A DNA stretch of 29,532 nucleotides from Psychrobacter sp. UBA5136 (lineage in GTDB: Bacteria > Pseudomonadota > Gammaproteobacteria > Pseudomonadales > Moraxellaceae): NCBI RefSeq assembly GCF_002414005.1, contig NZ_DHYG01000008.1:1-29532 (forward strand), written 5' to 3'. Below are positions 1 through 7,363 of this stretch, in pieces. Below the pieces are notes generated by a model. The model saw only the letters and a program-made list of their open reading frames with translations, did no database searches and was not told the DNA's origin. Each line of letters begins with the position of its first letter. The first letter of the stretch is position 1. Both the position numbers and the translations under genes were made by a program.

Positions 1-494
1 CTGAGCCTGTTGTTGAGCCTGGCGCAAATGATTCTCAATTAGCCGCGCAAGTTGATGACCCACGCACCTTGTTACGCTGCGCGCCGCAAGAATTGACGGG
101 CGAGTGGACGCCAGAGAAATGGGACTATTGGCTGCAATGTGCCCGTGAAGCTGGTAGTTTGGCGCCAGATGAATTGGCATTAGCGCGTCAAGGGATGATG
201 ACCGGCCACTGTAATGATAAAGCTGTATTTGTCACGGCAGTGGATAGCAAGCATTTACAAACCACCTTTCAGCAGCTTGCCGCAAAACTAAAAGAGCAGT
301 TTACGCAGGCAGATATCAACCTACAGATAGATGGTAGTATCACCCAAGCCGATGATAAGACGCCTGAGCGTCGGCAACAAAAGCGTCTTATCCAGGCCAG
401 AACGGTGGCCGAGTCCAGATTGCTCAATACGCCAGTCATGCAGTATTTGATGGAACGCGGTGAAGGCAAAATGGGTAAGGTTCAGTTATATTAA
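1..494 (+). CDS. dnaX: DNA polymerase III subunit tau/gamma, C-terminal end (partial)
   Basis: This is the 3' end of a gene that starts before the window. The frame is open from base 3 and stops at 494. The visible ~163 residues start with a low-complexity Pro/Val/Glu linker. A compact domain follows that begins near LTGEWTPEKWDYWL and ends in a basic, helical tail with the pattern TPERRQQKRLIQARTVAES. The layout (flexible linker, small alpha/beta domain, then a helix with a TP..R motif) resembles domain V of the tau form of DnaX, which in E. coli contacts the polymerase III alpha subunit. The ATPase part is outside the window, so the call rests on the tail alone. The gene has its own strong terminator at 562-601 and appears to be the last of its transcript. 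Confidence 0.68.
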   Translation, partial: EPVVEPGANDSQLAAQVDDPRTLLRCAPQELTGEWTPEKWDYWLQCAREAGSLAPDELALARQGMMTGHCNDKAVFVTAVDSKHLQTTFQQLAAKLKEQFTQADINLQIDGSITQADDKTPERRQQKRLIQARTVAESRLLNTPVMQYLMERGEGKMGKVQLY

Positions 495-561
495 ACAATC
501 GCTGATTTTACGATTGGCAATTTTTAATCAGTAAACCTTTATAACTTTTATAATATTTATC

Positions 562-604
562 AAAATATCAAGGCGACATCATTTTATCGCCTTGATATTT
601 TTGG
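562..604 (+). terminator. Rho-independent terminator after dnaX
   Basis: A perfect 15-bp stem pairs 562-576 with 587-601 around a 10-nt loop. The stem core is ATCAAGGCGA/TCGCCTTGAT and the right arm runs into a T-rich tract. It lies about 70 bp after the dnaX stop. The A-rich left flank means it may also work in the other orientation. Confidence 0.85.
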
Positions 605-669
605 TTTTATTTATCGCAAAACCGCTTTAGATGACTAACAGAGTTATATTAAAAAACTGTAAGATTTAT

Positions 670-685
670 TATAATCCGCTATAAT
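670..685 (+). promoter_or_regulatory. Candidate -10 elements for the LysR gene
   Basis: Two perfect TATAAT hexamers sit at 670-675 and 680-685, 44-59 bp before the LysR start codon. No good -35 box lies at 16-18 bp from either, so one may be a weak or activator-dependent promoter. LysR genes are often autoregulated from such a region, but no clear T-N11-A dyad was recognised here. Confidence 0.4.
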
Positions 686-728
686 GGTTAAGTTATATTA
701 AAAACTAAAAAGCAGCTTAGGTGAGAAT

Positions 729-1628
729 ATGTTAGATAATTTACGTGGTATGGCTGTGTTTGCCAGTGTGGTCGGACACGGCTCTTTTAGTGGTTCAGCT
801 CGCGAATTGGGTATCACAACCAGTGCGGTTAGTCAGCAGATACGGGCTTTGGAGAACGAGCTGGGCGTGGTGTTGTTGCATCGTTCAACTCGTAAGCTCA
901 GCTTAACAGAAGCAGGCGCAAGCTTTTATGAAGCGGCAAAAGATGTGGTTAGCGCCGCTGAACAAGGGCGCATTAAGGTCAATCAATTACGCGATGAGCT
1001 TGCCGGTAGCCTGCGCATTGCCACGACACCTGAGCTTGGCGTCCACCATATTCTGCCGGCGCTGTCTAGTTGGATGTCGGCACACGATGACCTTAGCATT
1101 ACGTATTTCGCCGACAACCATTATATTGATATGATTGATGAGCGTATCGATATTGCGGTACGTATGAGCCCTAATATCAATGACTCAACCTTAAGCAATC
1201 ATCCGTTATCTGATGTGCGTCAAATGTTGGTTGCCTCACCGCAGTATTTACGTCAGCATAAAAAGATTGAAACGCCAAAAGATTTGGCAGACCATCAACT
1301 GATTTGCATCGATATTATGAAAGATGCTAACTATGTGGAGCTTTCTCAAACGGAAACGGGTAAAAAAACGCGCATCAAGATGAATTCACGTATTCATACC
1401 AATAATGTTTTTATGGCGATGACCTTGGCAAAAGAAGGCCATGGCTTGATTCGCATCATGGAAATGGATGTCAAAAGAGAGCTTGAAAATGGTAATTTGG
1501 TCGAAGTGTTAACAGGCTATCAGCTACCAAGTTTTGTGTTATATGCCGTCACCTTAAACCGTGATCAACAGCCTGCAAAAATCACCCGCTGCTTAGAAGT
1601 GTTAAAAAAGTACTTTCATGCTAATTAA
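729..1628 (+). CDS. LysR-family transcriptional regulator
   Basis: A 299-residue protein of normal LysR length. Residues ~5-63 form the winged helix-turn-helix: MAVFASVVGHGSFSGSAREL, then TTSAVSQQIRALE as the recognition helix, then LHRSTRKLSLTEAG. Residues ~90-295 are the periplasmic-binding-like effector domain, starting at GSLRIATTPELG. The wording is closest to the CrgA/DmlR/PA0477-type branch, but the effector cannot be read from sequence. The start ATG is preceded by TAGGTGAG as Shine-Dalgarno sequence. LysR regulators often control a divergent neighbour. Here the upstream neighbour is dnaX in the same direction and the downstream neighbour argD converges on it, so the target is not obvious. 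It does not look like ArgP, despite lying next to argD. Confidence 0.9.
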   Translation: MLDNLRGMAVFASVVGHGSFSGSARELGITTSAVSQQIRALENELGVVLLHRSTRKLSLTEAGASFYEAAKDVVSAAEQGRIKVNQLRDELAGSLRIATTPELGVHHILPALSSWMSAHDDLSITYFADNHYIDMIDERIDIAVRMSPNINDSTLSNHPLSDVRQMLVASPQYLRQHKKIETPKDLADHQLICIDIMKDANYVELSQTETGKKTRIKMNSRIHTNNVFMAMTLAKEGHGLIRIMEMDVKRELENGNLVEVLTGYQLPSFVLYAVTLNRDQQPAKITRCLEVLKKYFHAN

Positions 1629-1669
1629 ATTTAGCCGTTAAAAAGGTTTAATTTAAACTGCCAGAAAGT

Positions 1670-1704
1670 AAAAAGCCTATAGATAACTATCTATAGGCTT
1701 TTTT
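1670..1704. terminator. Bidirectional terminator between LysR gene and argD
   Basis: A perfect 15-bp stem pairs 1670-1684 with 1689-1703 around the loop AACT. The core is AGCCTATAGAT/ATCTATAGGCT, with an A-tract on the left and a T-tract on the right. It can therefore end both converging transcripts. Confidence 0.88.
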
Positions 1705-1732
1705 AGCGGTAGGTTTTTATGCAAACAATGGT

Positions 1733-2914
1733 TTAAAACGAAGGTTTTAATAAATTAACCAAGCGTTCGACCACTTGTGAGCTTTCATCGCGACTCATGT
1801 TGAGCGGCGGCAGCAAACGAATCACATGACCGCCTGTGACGTTGATGATTAATTTTTGCTCATCACGCGCACGGTCAACCAGCTTGCTACAGTCCATCTC
1901 TTTAGGAAGGGCGATACCAATCATCATCCCAGCGCCGCGCGCGCTGACACCGTATTGTCCAAGCGCATCAACCATACTTTCGCGGATAAACTGCCCTTCA
2001 GTAACGGCATTGTCCATGATACCGCCATCGGTAAGCTCCTCATAAACGCTGTGTACCACGCGACTGGCCAATGGCGTGCCACCATAGGTTGAGCCATGAC
2101 TACCAGCACCAAACAAGCCATTGGCGCGGCCGCGTACCATACAAGCACCGACAGGGAAGCCATTTCCTAAGCCTTTGGCAGTCGTTAAGACATCAGGACG
2201 AGCGTTGCTATGCTGATAAGCGAAGTATTTGCCCGTACGGCCATTACCGGTTTGCACTTCATCGAGCATAAATAACCAATCATGGCTGTCGCATACGGCT
2301 TGTAATTGCTCAAGGTACGTAAAGCCATTTACTGCCGTATTAAGGCCGCCTTCGCCTTGGATAGGCTCGACAAATACCGCACAGATATCATCATGGTCTT
2401 GCGCCGCTTGTTCAATCGCCGCAATATCACCAAAGGGCACACGGACAAAATCTTCGTCCAAGGTGTAAAAACCTTCACGCGCTTTAGGATTGGCGGTTGC
2501 AGACAATGATAGCAAGGTGCGACCATGGAAGGATTGTTCCATTACAATCACTTTTGGGCGTTTAAACCCTTGCTGATTGGCGTACAGGCGCGCCAATTTT
2601 AATGCTGCTTCGTTGGCTTCAGCACCGCTATTGGCAAAGAATACGCTGTCCATTTGCGCCGCGTTACATAAAGCTTCGCCGGCGCGCTCTTGCCAGTCGA
2701 TACCAAATAAATTGCTGGTATGCACCAAGGTCGATGCTTGCTGCTGGATAGCCTCAGTCACCTTTGGATGACAGTGCCCCAAGCCGCATACTGCGATACC
2801 CGTCAAGGCATCCAAGTAAGGCGTTTCATCTTTGGTATAAAGCCAACTGCCTGAACCGCGTATGAAGCTGATTGGTTGACGATTATAAGTGGGCATCAGG
2901 TAAGTAGCAGACAT
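1733..2914 (-). CDS. argD: Acetylornithine/succinyldiaminopimelate aminotransferase
   Basis: A 393-residue class III PLP-dependent aminotransferase. It converts N-acetylglutamate semialdehyde to acetylornithine with glutamate as amino donor (arginine pathway) and often also serves the lysine/DAP pathway. Visible family signatures are NSGAEANEAALKLAR (residues ~95-109), SFHGRTLLSLSAT (128-140), the FVEPIQGEGG segment (181-190), LDEVQTGNGRTG (217-228) and the PLP lysine K247 in TTAKGLGNGFPVGA. I place the start at 2914 (MSATYLM): AAGGA lies 8 nt upstream of that ATG, while the in-frame ATG at 2932 has no ribosome binding site and would put AAGGA inside the gene. yacG lies directly upstream on the same strand, so the two may be co-transcribed. 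Other class III enzymes (ornithine or GABA aminotransferase) are possible but fit less well. Confidence 0.92.
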   Translation of the reverse strand: MSATYLMPTYNRQPISFIRGSGSWLYTKDETPYLDALTGIAVCGLGHCHPKVTEAIQQQASTLVHTSNLFGIDWQERAGEALCNAAQMDSVFFANSGAEANEAALKLARLYANQQGFKRPKVIVMEQSFHGRTLLSLSATANPKAREGFYTLDEDFVRVPFGDIAAIEQAAQDHDDICAVFVEPIQGEGGLNTAVNGFTYLEQLQAVCDSHDWLFMLDEVQTGNGRTGKYFAYQHSNARPDVLTTAKGLGNGFPVGACMVRGRANGLFGAGSHGSTYGGTPLASRVVHSVYEELTDGGIMDNAVTEGQFIRESMVDALGQYGVSARGAGMMIGIALPKEMDCSKLVDRARDEQKLIINVTGGHVIRLLPPLNMSRDESSQVVERLVNLLKPSF

Positions 2915-2962
2915 GTAAAACATCCTTGGCATAATAAAAGGTTAAAGGGCGTGGTTAAATGG

Positions 2963-3175
2963 TTAGAGCTCGTCAGAAAATGGCGTCGATTCGGCAGGCA
3001 GAGTGTATTCTTCATTTGCCCAGGCGCCTAAGTCGATAAGCTTGCAGTGATGACTACAAAACGGCTTATATTTATTGTCTTGCCAGGCAGTTTGATTGCC
3101 GCACTGTGGGCAAGGGTAGGTTTTAGGTAAGGGGCTGGTACTGTCGTCGCTGTTGCTGGGGGTAGAGTCAGTCAT
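2963..3175 (-). CDS. yacG: DNA gyrase inhibitor YacG, zinc-ribbon protein
   Basis: A 70-residue protein with the YacG signature: CPQCG (C22, C25), then PFCSHHC (C40, C44), then KLIDLGAWANEEY. The four cysteines bind one zinc. The E. coli homologue binds GyrB and inhibits gyrase. The N-terminal ~18 residues are Ser/Thr/Asp-rich and probably disordered, and the C-terminal tail is acidic, as usual in the family. It lies 48 bp upstream of argD on the same strand. In many bacteria yacG sits with coaE and the pilD peptidase gene, so argD is a different neighbour. No strong Shine-Dalgarno sequence precedes the ATG; a GGATATATCC palindrome lies at 3185-3194. Confidence 0.92.
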   Translation of the reverse strand: MTDSTPSNSDDSTSPLPKTYPCPQCGNQTAWQDNKYKPFCSHHCKLIDLGAWANEEYTLPAESTPFSDEL

Positions 3176-3334
3176 AATAAAAGTGGATATATCCTATGGG
3201 CTATTGCTAAAGGCTGTTATTTAACACAGCACTTATCATTAATAGCGAGTATGAATAGTGGGCGTTTTTTATTTCTAAAATCAGCACGGTTTCTTTTTTC
3301 TTCAAAATCACGATGGCATTAAATGAAGGAGTTG

Positions 3335-3475
3335 ATGTCAGTCGCATTTATCAGTAAATCATTGTCTTTCGTGAGCAAGGCCGTTGTACGTTTATTACTA
3401 TTGGGCTTAATTGACTATATAATAGCATGCGGTCGAATAATGACAAATGACAAATCCCTTAAGGATACTAGATGA
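3335..3475 (+). CDS. Possible small membrane protein or leader peptide (46 aa)
   Basis: A short open frame starts at ATG 3335. An in-frame ATG at 3323, directly after a TAA, is an alternative. It ends with TGA at 3473-3475, overlapping the start codon of the TrmB-like gene by 4 nt (ATGA). AAGGAG lies 3 nt before ATG 3335, a strong but close Shine-Dalgarno sequence. The product has a basic N-terminal half, then a hydrophobic stretch around VVRLLLLGLIDYIIACG (residues ~17-33) and a charged tail. The overlap suggests translational coupling. Against this, the downstream gene has its own AAGGA site, a TATAAT lies inside the frame, and I recognise no homologue. It may be chance. Confidence 0.3.
   Translation: MSVAFISKSLSFVSKAVVRLLLLGLIDYIIACGRIMTNDKSLKDTR
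3418..3423 (+). promoter_or_regulatory. Candidate -10 box before the TrmB-like gene
   Basis: TATAAT at 3418-3423 lies 49 bp before the ATG of the TrmB-like gene. The best sequence at a -35 position, TTACTA at 3395-3400, matches only half of the consensus. If it is used, the small frame at 3335-3475 would not be fully transcribed from it. Confidence 0.3.
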
Positions 3476-4134
3476 CTGACAATCTTGAGCTCTCACATCA
3501 GCAGCAACGTGCCTTTCAACCACAAAAACTCTCAGCGCCGCGCGATTTTATGCTTCCAGAAGTATTGATTAAAGGTAAGCAGCCTTTGGTATTAGAGATT
3601 GGCGCAGGGAAGGGTAAGCACGCGCTTAGCTTTGCGCAGCAAAACCCTGATAAGCATCTGATAGCTATCGAGCGTACGCGCAATAAGTTCGATGCCTTTG
3701 CTAAATTGGCTGGGCAGCAAAAATCAAGCAACCTAAGCGCGATTCATGCCGATGCCATCGCTTGGATTGCCCACGCCATTGCGCCAAACAGTATCGAGCG
3801 TATTTTTATACTCTATCCCAATCCTGAGCAACACAATCCCAACCAGCAATGGTTAAACATGCCTTTTTTTGAGTTCTTACTTTCTCGTTTGCAGGCAGGG
3901 GGAGAAGTGCTACTAGCGACCAATATAGAAGCGTATATGGATAATGCAGAGCAGCAAGCCAGTGAGGTTTGGTGTCTTCCAAACACGCGTCATAGAGTCG
4001 CAAGCGATAGTCAACGTACACATTTTGAGGTTAAGTATTTGGCGCGCGGGGAGACTTGCTGGCAGCTAACCATGCGTAAGCCTGAGGGCTATAAAACCAG
4101 ATTTGATAAATGGCAAGCGAGCCGTAAAGCGTAG
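3472..4134 (+). CDS. TrmB-like SAM-dependent methyltransferase
   Basis: A 220-residue class I methyltransferase. The SAM-binding motif I is LVLEIGAGKGKHALSFA (residues ~39-55), followed by the acidic motif IAIERT and the HADA segment. This layout is that of the TrmB family (tRNA guanine-46 N7-methyltransferase). The family's usual FPDPWPKK region is replaced by YPNPEQHNPNQQW, so it belongs to a TrmB-like side branch also seen in Acinetobacter relatives, from memory. The substrate may be tRNA or something else, so I give no gene symbol. AAGGA at 3460-3464 is a well-spaced Shine-Dalgarno sequence. No terminator on this strand is obvious downstream. Confidence 0.75.
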   Translation: MTDNLELSHQQQRAFQPQKLSAPRDFMLPEVLIKGKQPLVLEIGAGKGKHALSFAQQNPDKHLIAIERTRNKFDAFAKLAGQQKSSNLSAIHADAIAWIAHAIAPNSIERIFILYPNPEQHNPNQQWLNMPFFEFLLSRLQAGGEVLLATNIEAYMDNAEQQASEVWCLPNTRHRVASDSQRTHFEVKYLARGETCWQLTMRKPEGYKTRFDKWQASRKA

Positions 4135-4256
4135 GAAAAATAAATAGCCTAAGTGATAGTGGTAACAGAAAGGCAACTAGAAGAAGAATTAAGCAATCAC
4201 ACAGCCAGCATTGCTAATATATTTATAAAAAATAGCCTAAGCAGAAAAAACAAAAC

Positions 4257-4284
4257 CAAAAAAGACCGCCACAAAAAGGCGGTC
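4257..4284 (-). terminator. Terminator of the ABC1/UbiB-like kinase gene
   Basis: The perfect stem GACCGCC/GGCGGTC (4264-4270 with 4278-4284) is followed on the minus strand by a run of seven T. It lies 24 bp after the stop at 4308. The plus strand has no T-tract after the hairpin, so it acts on the minus strand. Confidence 0.85.
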
Positions 4285-4307
4285 CAAAAAATGCCGAAAC
4301 CCTTACA

Positions 4308-5729
4308 TCATAAAAAAGGTTTTACCAATCTATTAGAATCCGTATGTGCATCCAACACCGTCAAGAATGTATAAGCACCGATAAATTTCCTACTAATAAA
4401 CATAAACTCTTTAGGCGGTAGATTAAATTCAAAAGATTGTACTGCCCGTGCGGCGTCATTGGAGAGGCGAGTATGCAACTTACTATTCGCCCATATATAA
4501 CGCTGCTGTTCATCCAAACAATCGCCAGGAATATCGGGGTTTAAGGCAGGATCACTAAAAGGTTCTGTCGCCAATAAAAACAGCGAGGCAATATCAGAGC
4601 GTACTTTATCGCTCATGCTATCAAAGAAATCATAACCCGTCATGGCTCGCTTCATCGCCTCACGATCATGATAGTATCCTGCGCGCAATAACCCATGTGC
4701 AATCGTCAACAGGTTATTATCAAACTGACGAATCGCACCAAAATCTAGCAAGACCAGTTTATCGATTTCATGTTCATCAGTAGCAACACGAACGAGGTAA
4801 TTGCCAAAATTTGGATCCGTTTGCATCTCGCCCCAAACGAAAATCTCTTGCATCATGATTTCGATAGCCGCCTGACCGATGGCACTGCGGCGTTCATGCG
4901 GCAATAACTGTAGCGCTTCAGAAACAACCGTGATGCCCGGTTCATAAGACATGCACAACAAGCGTTTGGTTGAGTAAGTACGATTGATTTTGGGCACAAT
5001 ATAGCGCGGGTCGCCAATTAAGCGCTCATAAAAACGCTCTGTGGTCGCCGCTTCCGCTTCATAATCGACCTCATGATGGAGTAGGTCACGTATCTCATCA
5101 AACCACGCATCGAGTGCCCGTGTTTGCGGCACGATATTACTAACTTTTAATAGACGTTTAAATAAAGCCAAGTCAGAATTGATGGCATCAGCCACACCTG
5201 GATATTGAATTTTTAACACCACCTGCTCGCCAGTAGCCAATACGGTGGCGCGATGAACTTGGGCGAGGGAAGCGGTGCCAATAGGTATCGGGTCAATGTC
5301 TAGCTCATTTAACTTAGCACCTAGGAGCTGCCGTAATGTCAGCTCAATTTTTGGCCATGCTAGAGTTGCAGTATCGTCATTGAGCGTTTGCAGTGCGCGC
5401 GTGATTTCAGATGGTAATATATGCTCGCCATAAATCGCCAGCATTTGACCGATTTTTACCACCGACCCTTTTAATTTGCCCAGCTCTTCTGCCAAATAAT
5501 TTGCCTGTTCTTCCATAAATATCTGGTTGCGTGCCGTCCGTGCTTCTTTATTTAAAAACATCCCAGACACGCTATTACCCGCCCAACGACGTCCAATGTT
5601 TAAGGAGGTTTTAGCAATAGACATACGACGCTCAAACCCTGAGGTTTTTAGGTTGTCGATAGATTGCTTATTATTAGACGTTTTATTGTTAGAAGGTTTA
5701 GAGGTATCATTTGCCATAAATATAATCAT
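4308..5729 (-). CDS. ABC1/AarF/UbiB-family atypical kinase
   Basis: A 473-residue protein with the full set of ABC1 family motifs: KGSVVKIGQ (87-95, the KxGQ motif), the Ala-rich loop GTASLAQVHRA (151-161), the ATP-site lysine in VVLKIQYPG (K173), HEVDYEAEA (219-227), QTDPNFGN (303-310) and LLDFG (327-331). Family members are ATP-binding proteins linked to ubiquinone biosynthesis or lipid handling. E. coli UbiB is ~546 residues and ends in two membrane segments. This protein is shorter and shows no such segments, so it is probably a paralogue and not UbiB itself. The first ~35 residues are Asn/Ser/Lys-rich. The start is uncertain: ATG 5729 has GGATGA directly abutting it, ATG 5717 has only a distant site. 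It is monocistronic, with its own terminator. Confidence 0.85.
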   Translation of the reverse strand: MIIFMANDTSKPSNNKTSNNKQSIDNLKTSGFERRMSIAKTSLNIGRRWAGNSVSGMFLNKEARTARNQIFMEEQANYLAEELGKLKGSVVKIGQMLAIYGEHILPSEITRALQTLNDDTATLAWPKIELTLRQLLGAKLNELDIDPIPIGTASLAQVHRATVLATGEQVVLKIQYPGVADAINSDLALFKRLLKVSNIVPQTRALDAWFDEIRDLLHHEVDYEAEAATTERFYERLIGDPRYIVPKINRTYSTKRLLCMSYEPGITVVSEALQLLPHERRSAIGQAAIEIMMQEIFVWGEMQTDPNFGNYLVRVATDEHEIDKLVLLDFGAIRQFDNNLLTIAHGLLRAGYYHDREAMKRAMTGYDFFDSMSDKVRSDIASLFLLATEPFSDPALNPDIPGDCLDEQQRYIWANSKLHTRLSNDAARAVQSFEFNLPPKEFMFISRKFIGAYTFLTVLDAHTDSNRLVKPFL

Positions 5730-5790
5730 TCATCCGGTTGCTATTGATTTGCGGGTATAAAACCGACAATACAAGGAAGATGCGACGTAC

Positions 5791-5808
5791 TGGTACAAAA
5801 TTGTACCA
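5791..5808. promoter_or_regulatory. Operator-like palindrome upstream of ABC1/UbiB-like gene
   Basis: The 18-bp site is made of perfect 8-bp arms TGGTACAA and TTGTACCA around AA. It lies about 62-80 bp upstream of the kinase start codon. The size and symmetry suit a dimeric repressor, but no regulator is identified. A chance palindrome is possible. Confidence 0.45.
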
Positions 5809-5912
5809 TATAACGGCAGGTAGGTTGAGACGCCTTAGCTAAGCGTTGTCAGTTACTTTGTAAATTAAAGTACGGCTATGAATATCTAAGCACTATTTGC
5901 TGGCAGCGCACA

Positions 5913-5943
5913 AAAAAATACGACCTAGCGCGATACTAGGTCG
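5913..5943 (-). terminator. Terminator of purD
   Basis: The 8-bp stem CGACCTAG (5921-5928) pairs with CTAGGTCG (5936-5943) around a 7-nt loop. On the minus strand it is followed by TATTTTTTT. It lies ~95 bp after the purD stop. Confidence 0.8.
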
Positions 5944-6037
5944 AATCAATGTAAAAATCATAAAATCATGGCGCTTTTAAAATATGGTGCTTTTAAAATG
6001 ACACTTTTAACATAGCTTTTAAATCGGCTCAGCCTTG

Positions 6038-7363
6038 TTAAACGTTTTCGCGAGCAATCGCATGATGACCAATATCACGGCGATAATGTGCACCATCAAA
6101 ACTAATCGCGCCTGTCACTGCTAAGGCTGCTTGCTGCGCACCAGAGATGCTATCCGCCAATGCCGTCACGCACAATACGCGCCCGCCATTGGTTACGATT
6201 TCTTTTTCATCGCTAAGGGCGTCTTGATTAGAAAACGCCGTGCCAGCATGAAAGACTTTTACTGAACTTTGATTGTCATTATCCAATTCTGGCAAGCCTG
6301 TAATCACATCGCCTTTTGATGAGGTTTCAGGATAGCCCTTTGACGCAACGACAATACCAAGAGCAGGGCGCTCATCCCACTTGGCTTCGGTCGGTAATTT
6401 ACCCTCTAAGCCTTGGGCGACCAAATCAACCATCGAGGATTGCAAGCGCATCAAAATCGGCTGCGTTTCTGGATCGCCAAAACGGCAGTTAAACTCAATC
6501 ACATACGGGTCGCCAGCCTCATCAATCATCAGCCCAGCGTATAAAAATCCGGTGTAAGGATGACCGGCAGCTTTCATCGCATCAACGACAGGCTGGATAA
6601 CTTGCGTCATAACCTTGTCATGAACTTCTTGCGTGACGACTGGCGCCGGAGAGTAAGCGCCCATACCGCCCGTGTTTGGACCAGTATCACCTTCAAAAGC
6701 GCGTTTATGGTCTTGGCTGGTTGCCATCGGTAAGATGTTGTCACCATCAATCATACAAATAAAGCTGGCTTCTTCCCCTTGTAAAAACTGCTCAATGACC
6801 ACGCGGCTACCAGCATCACCAAATTTATTGTCGCCAAGCATATCGTCAATCGCGTCATGCGCTTGCTCGATGGTTTCAGCAACGATAACGCCTTTACCAG
6901 CAGCAAGACCGTCGGCTTTGATTACAATCGGAGCGCCTTGCTCATCGATATAAGCTTTAGCAGCAGCAGCGTCTGTAAATCCTTGATAGGCAGCCGTTGG
7001 AATCTTATTTTGCGCCATAAATTCTTTAGCAAAGGTTTTTGAGCCTTCGAGCTGGGCACAATAAGCCGTTGGGCCCCAAGCCCTAACACCAGCAGCGCGG
7101 CAGGCATCGACAATGCCCGTTACCAATGGCGCTTCTGGACCGACAATTACCATATCAACGGCGTTGTCTTTACAAAAATCGATAACCGCACTGTGTTCGT
7201 CAGCATCGGCTGCATCTTTTAATGTGACGTTTTGGCATTTGGGCTCAAGAGCGGTGCCAGCGTTACCAGGCGCGACATAAATGTTTTGTACGTTGTCGTC
7301 CTTTGCACACTGCCATGCAAGTGCGTGTTCGCGACCACCTGAGCCAATCACCAAAATATTCAT
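6038..7363 (-). CDS. purD: Phosphoribosylamine-glycine ligase (GAR synthetase)
   Basis: A 441-residue ATP-grasp enzyme. It joins phosphoribosylamine and glycine to give GAR in step 2 of purine synthesis. Visible motifs are the N-terminal GSGGREHALAW (residues ~7-17), GPEAPLVTGIVD (75-86), the ATP-grasp core VIKADGLAAGKGV (147-159), the GDTGPNTGGMGAYSPAP segment and the metal-binding EFNCRFGDPETQP. The length matches the family (~430). I chose ATG 7363 (MNILVIG), which has AAGAG five bases upstream and gives the normal PurD N-terminus; the longer start at 7387 adds eight residues without a ribosome site. It stands alone here, without purH, which often precedes it. A good promoter is seen at 7468-7497. 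Confidence 0.96.
   Translation of the reverse strand: MNILVIGSGGREHALAWQCAKDDNVQNIYVAPGNAGTALEPKCQNVTLKDAADADEHSAVIDFCKDNAVDMVIVGPEAPLVTGIVDACRAAGVRAWGPTAYCAQLEGSKTFAKEFMAQNKIPTAAYQGFTDAAAAKAYIDEQGAPIVIKADGLAAGKGVIVAETIEQAHDAIDDMLGDNKFGDAGSRVVIEQFLQGEEASFICMIDGDNILPMATSQDHKRAFEGDTGPNTGGMGAYSPAPVVTQEVHDKVMTQVIQPVVDAMKAAGHPYTGFLYAGLMIDEAGDPYVIEFNCRFGDPETQPILMRLQSSMVDLVAQGLEGKLPTEAKWDERPALGIVVASKGYPETSSKGDVITGLPELDNDNQSSVKVFHAGTAFSNQDALSDEKEIVTNGGRVLCVTALADSISGAQQAALAVTGAISFDGAHYRRDIGHHAIARENV

Larger units (their letters stand above)
5730..6037. other. Intergenic region with two dyads and a terminator
   Basis: No coding frame is supported here. The region contains the upstream sequence of the ABC1/UbiB-like gene, including a palindrome at 5791-5808 and a near-palindrome at 5830-5846. 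It also contains the purD terminator at 5913-5943 and four copies of CTTTTAA between 5974 and 6022. Confidence 0.6.

Noticed and set aside
729..2914. LysR as ArgP, controlling argD
   Set aside because: Sequence does not match ArgP wording, and the genes converge across a terminator.
2915..2932. Longer argD start at 2932
   Set aside because: No Shine-Dalgarno sequence before it; the well-placed AAGGA would lie inside the gene.
4153..4374. 73-codon plus-strand frame
   Set aside because: It is Lys-rich only because of A-tracts, runs through the minus-strand terminator and into the kinase gene end, and has no ribosome site.
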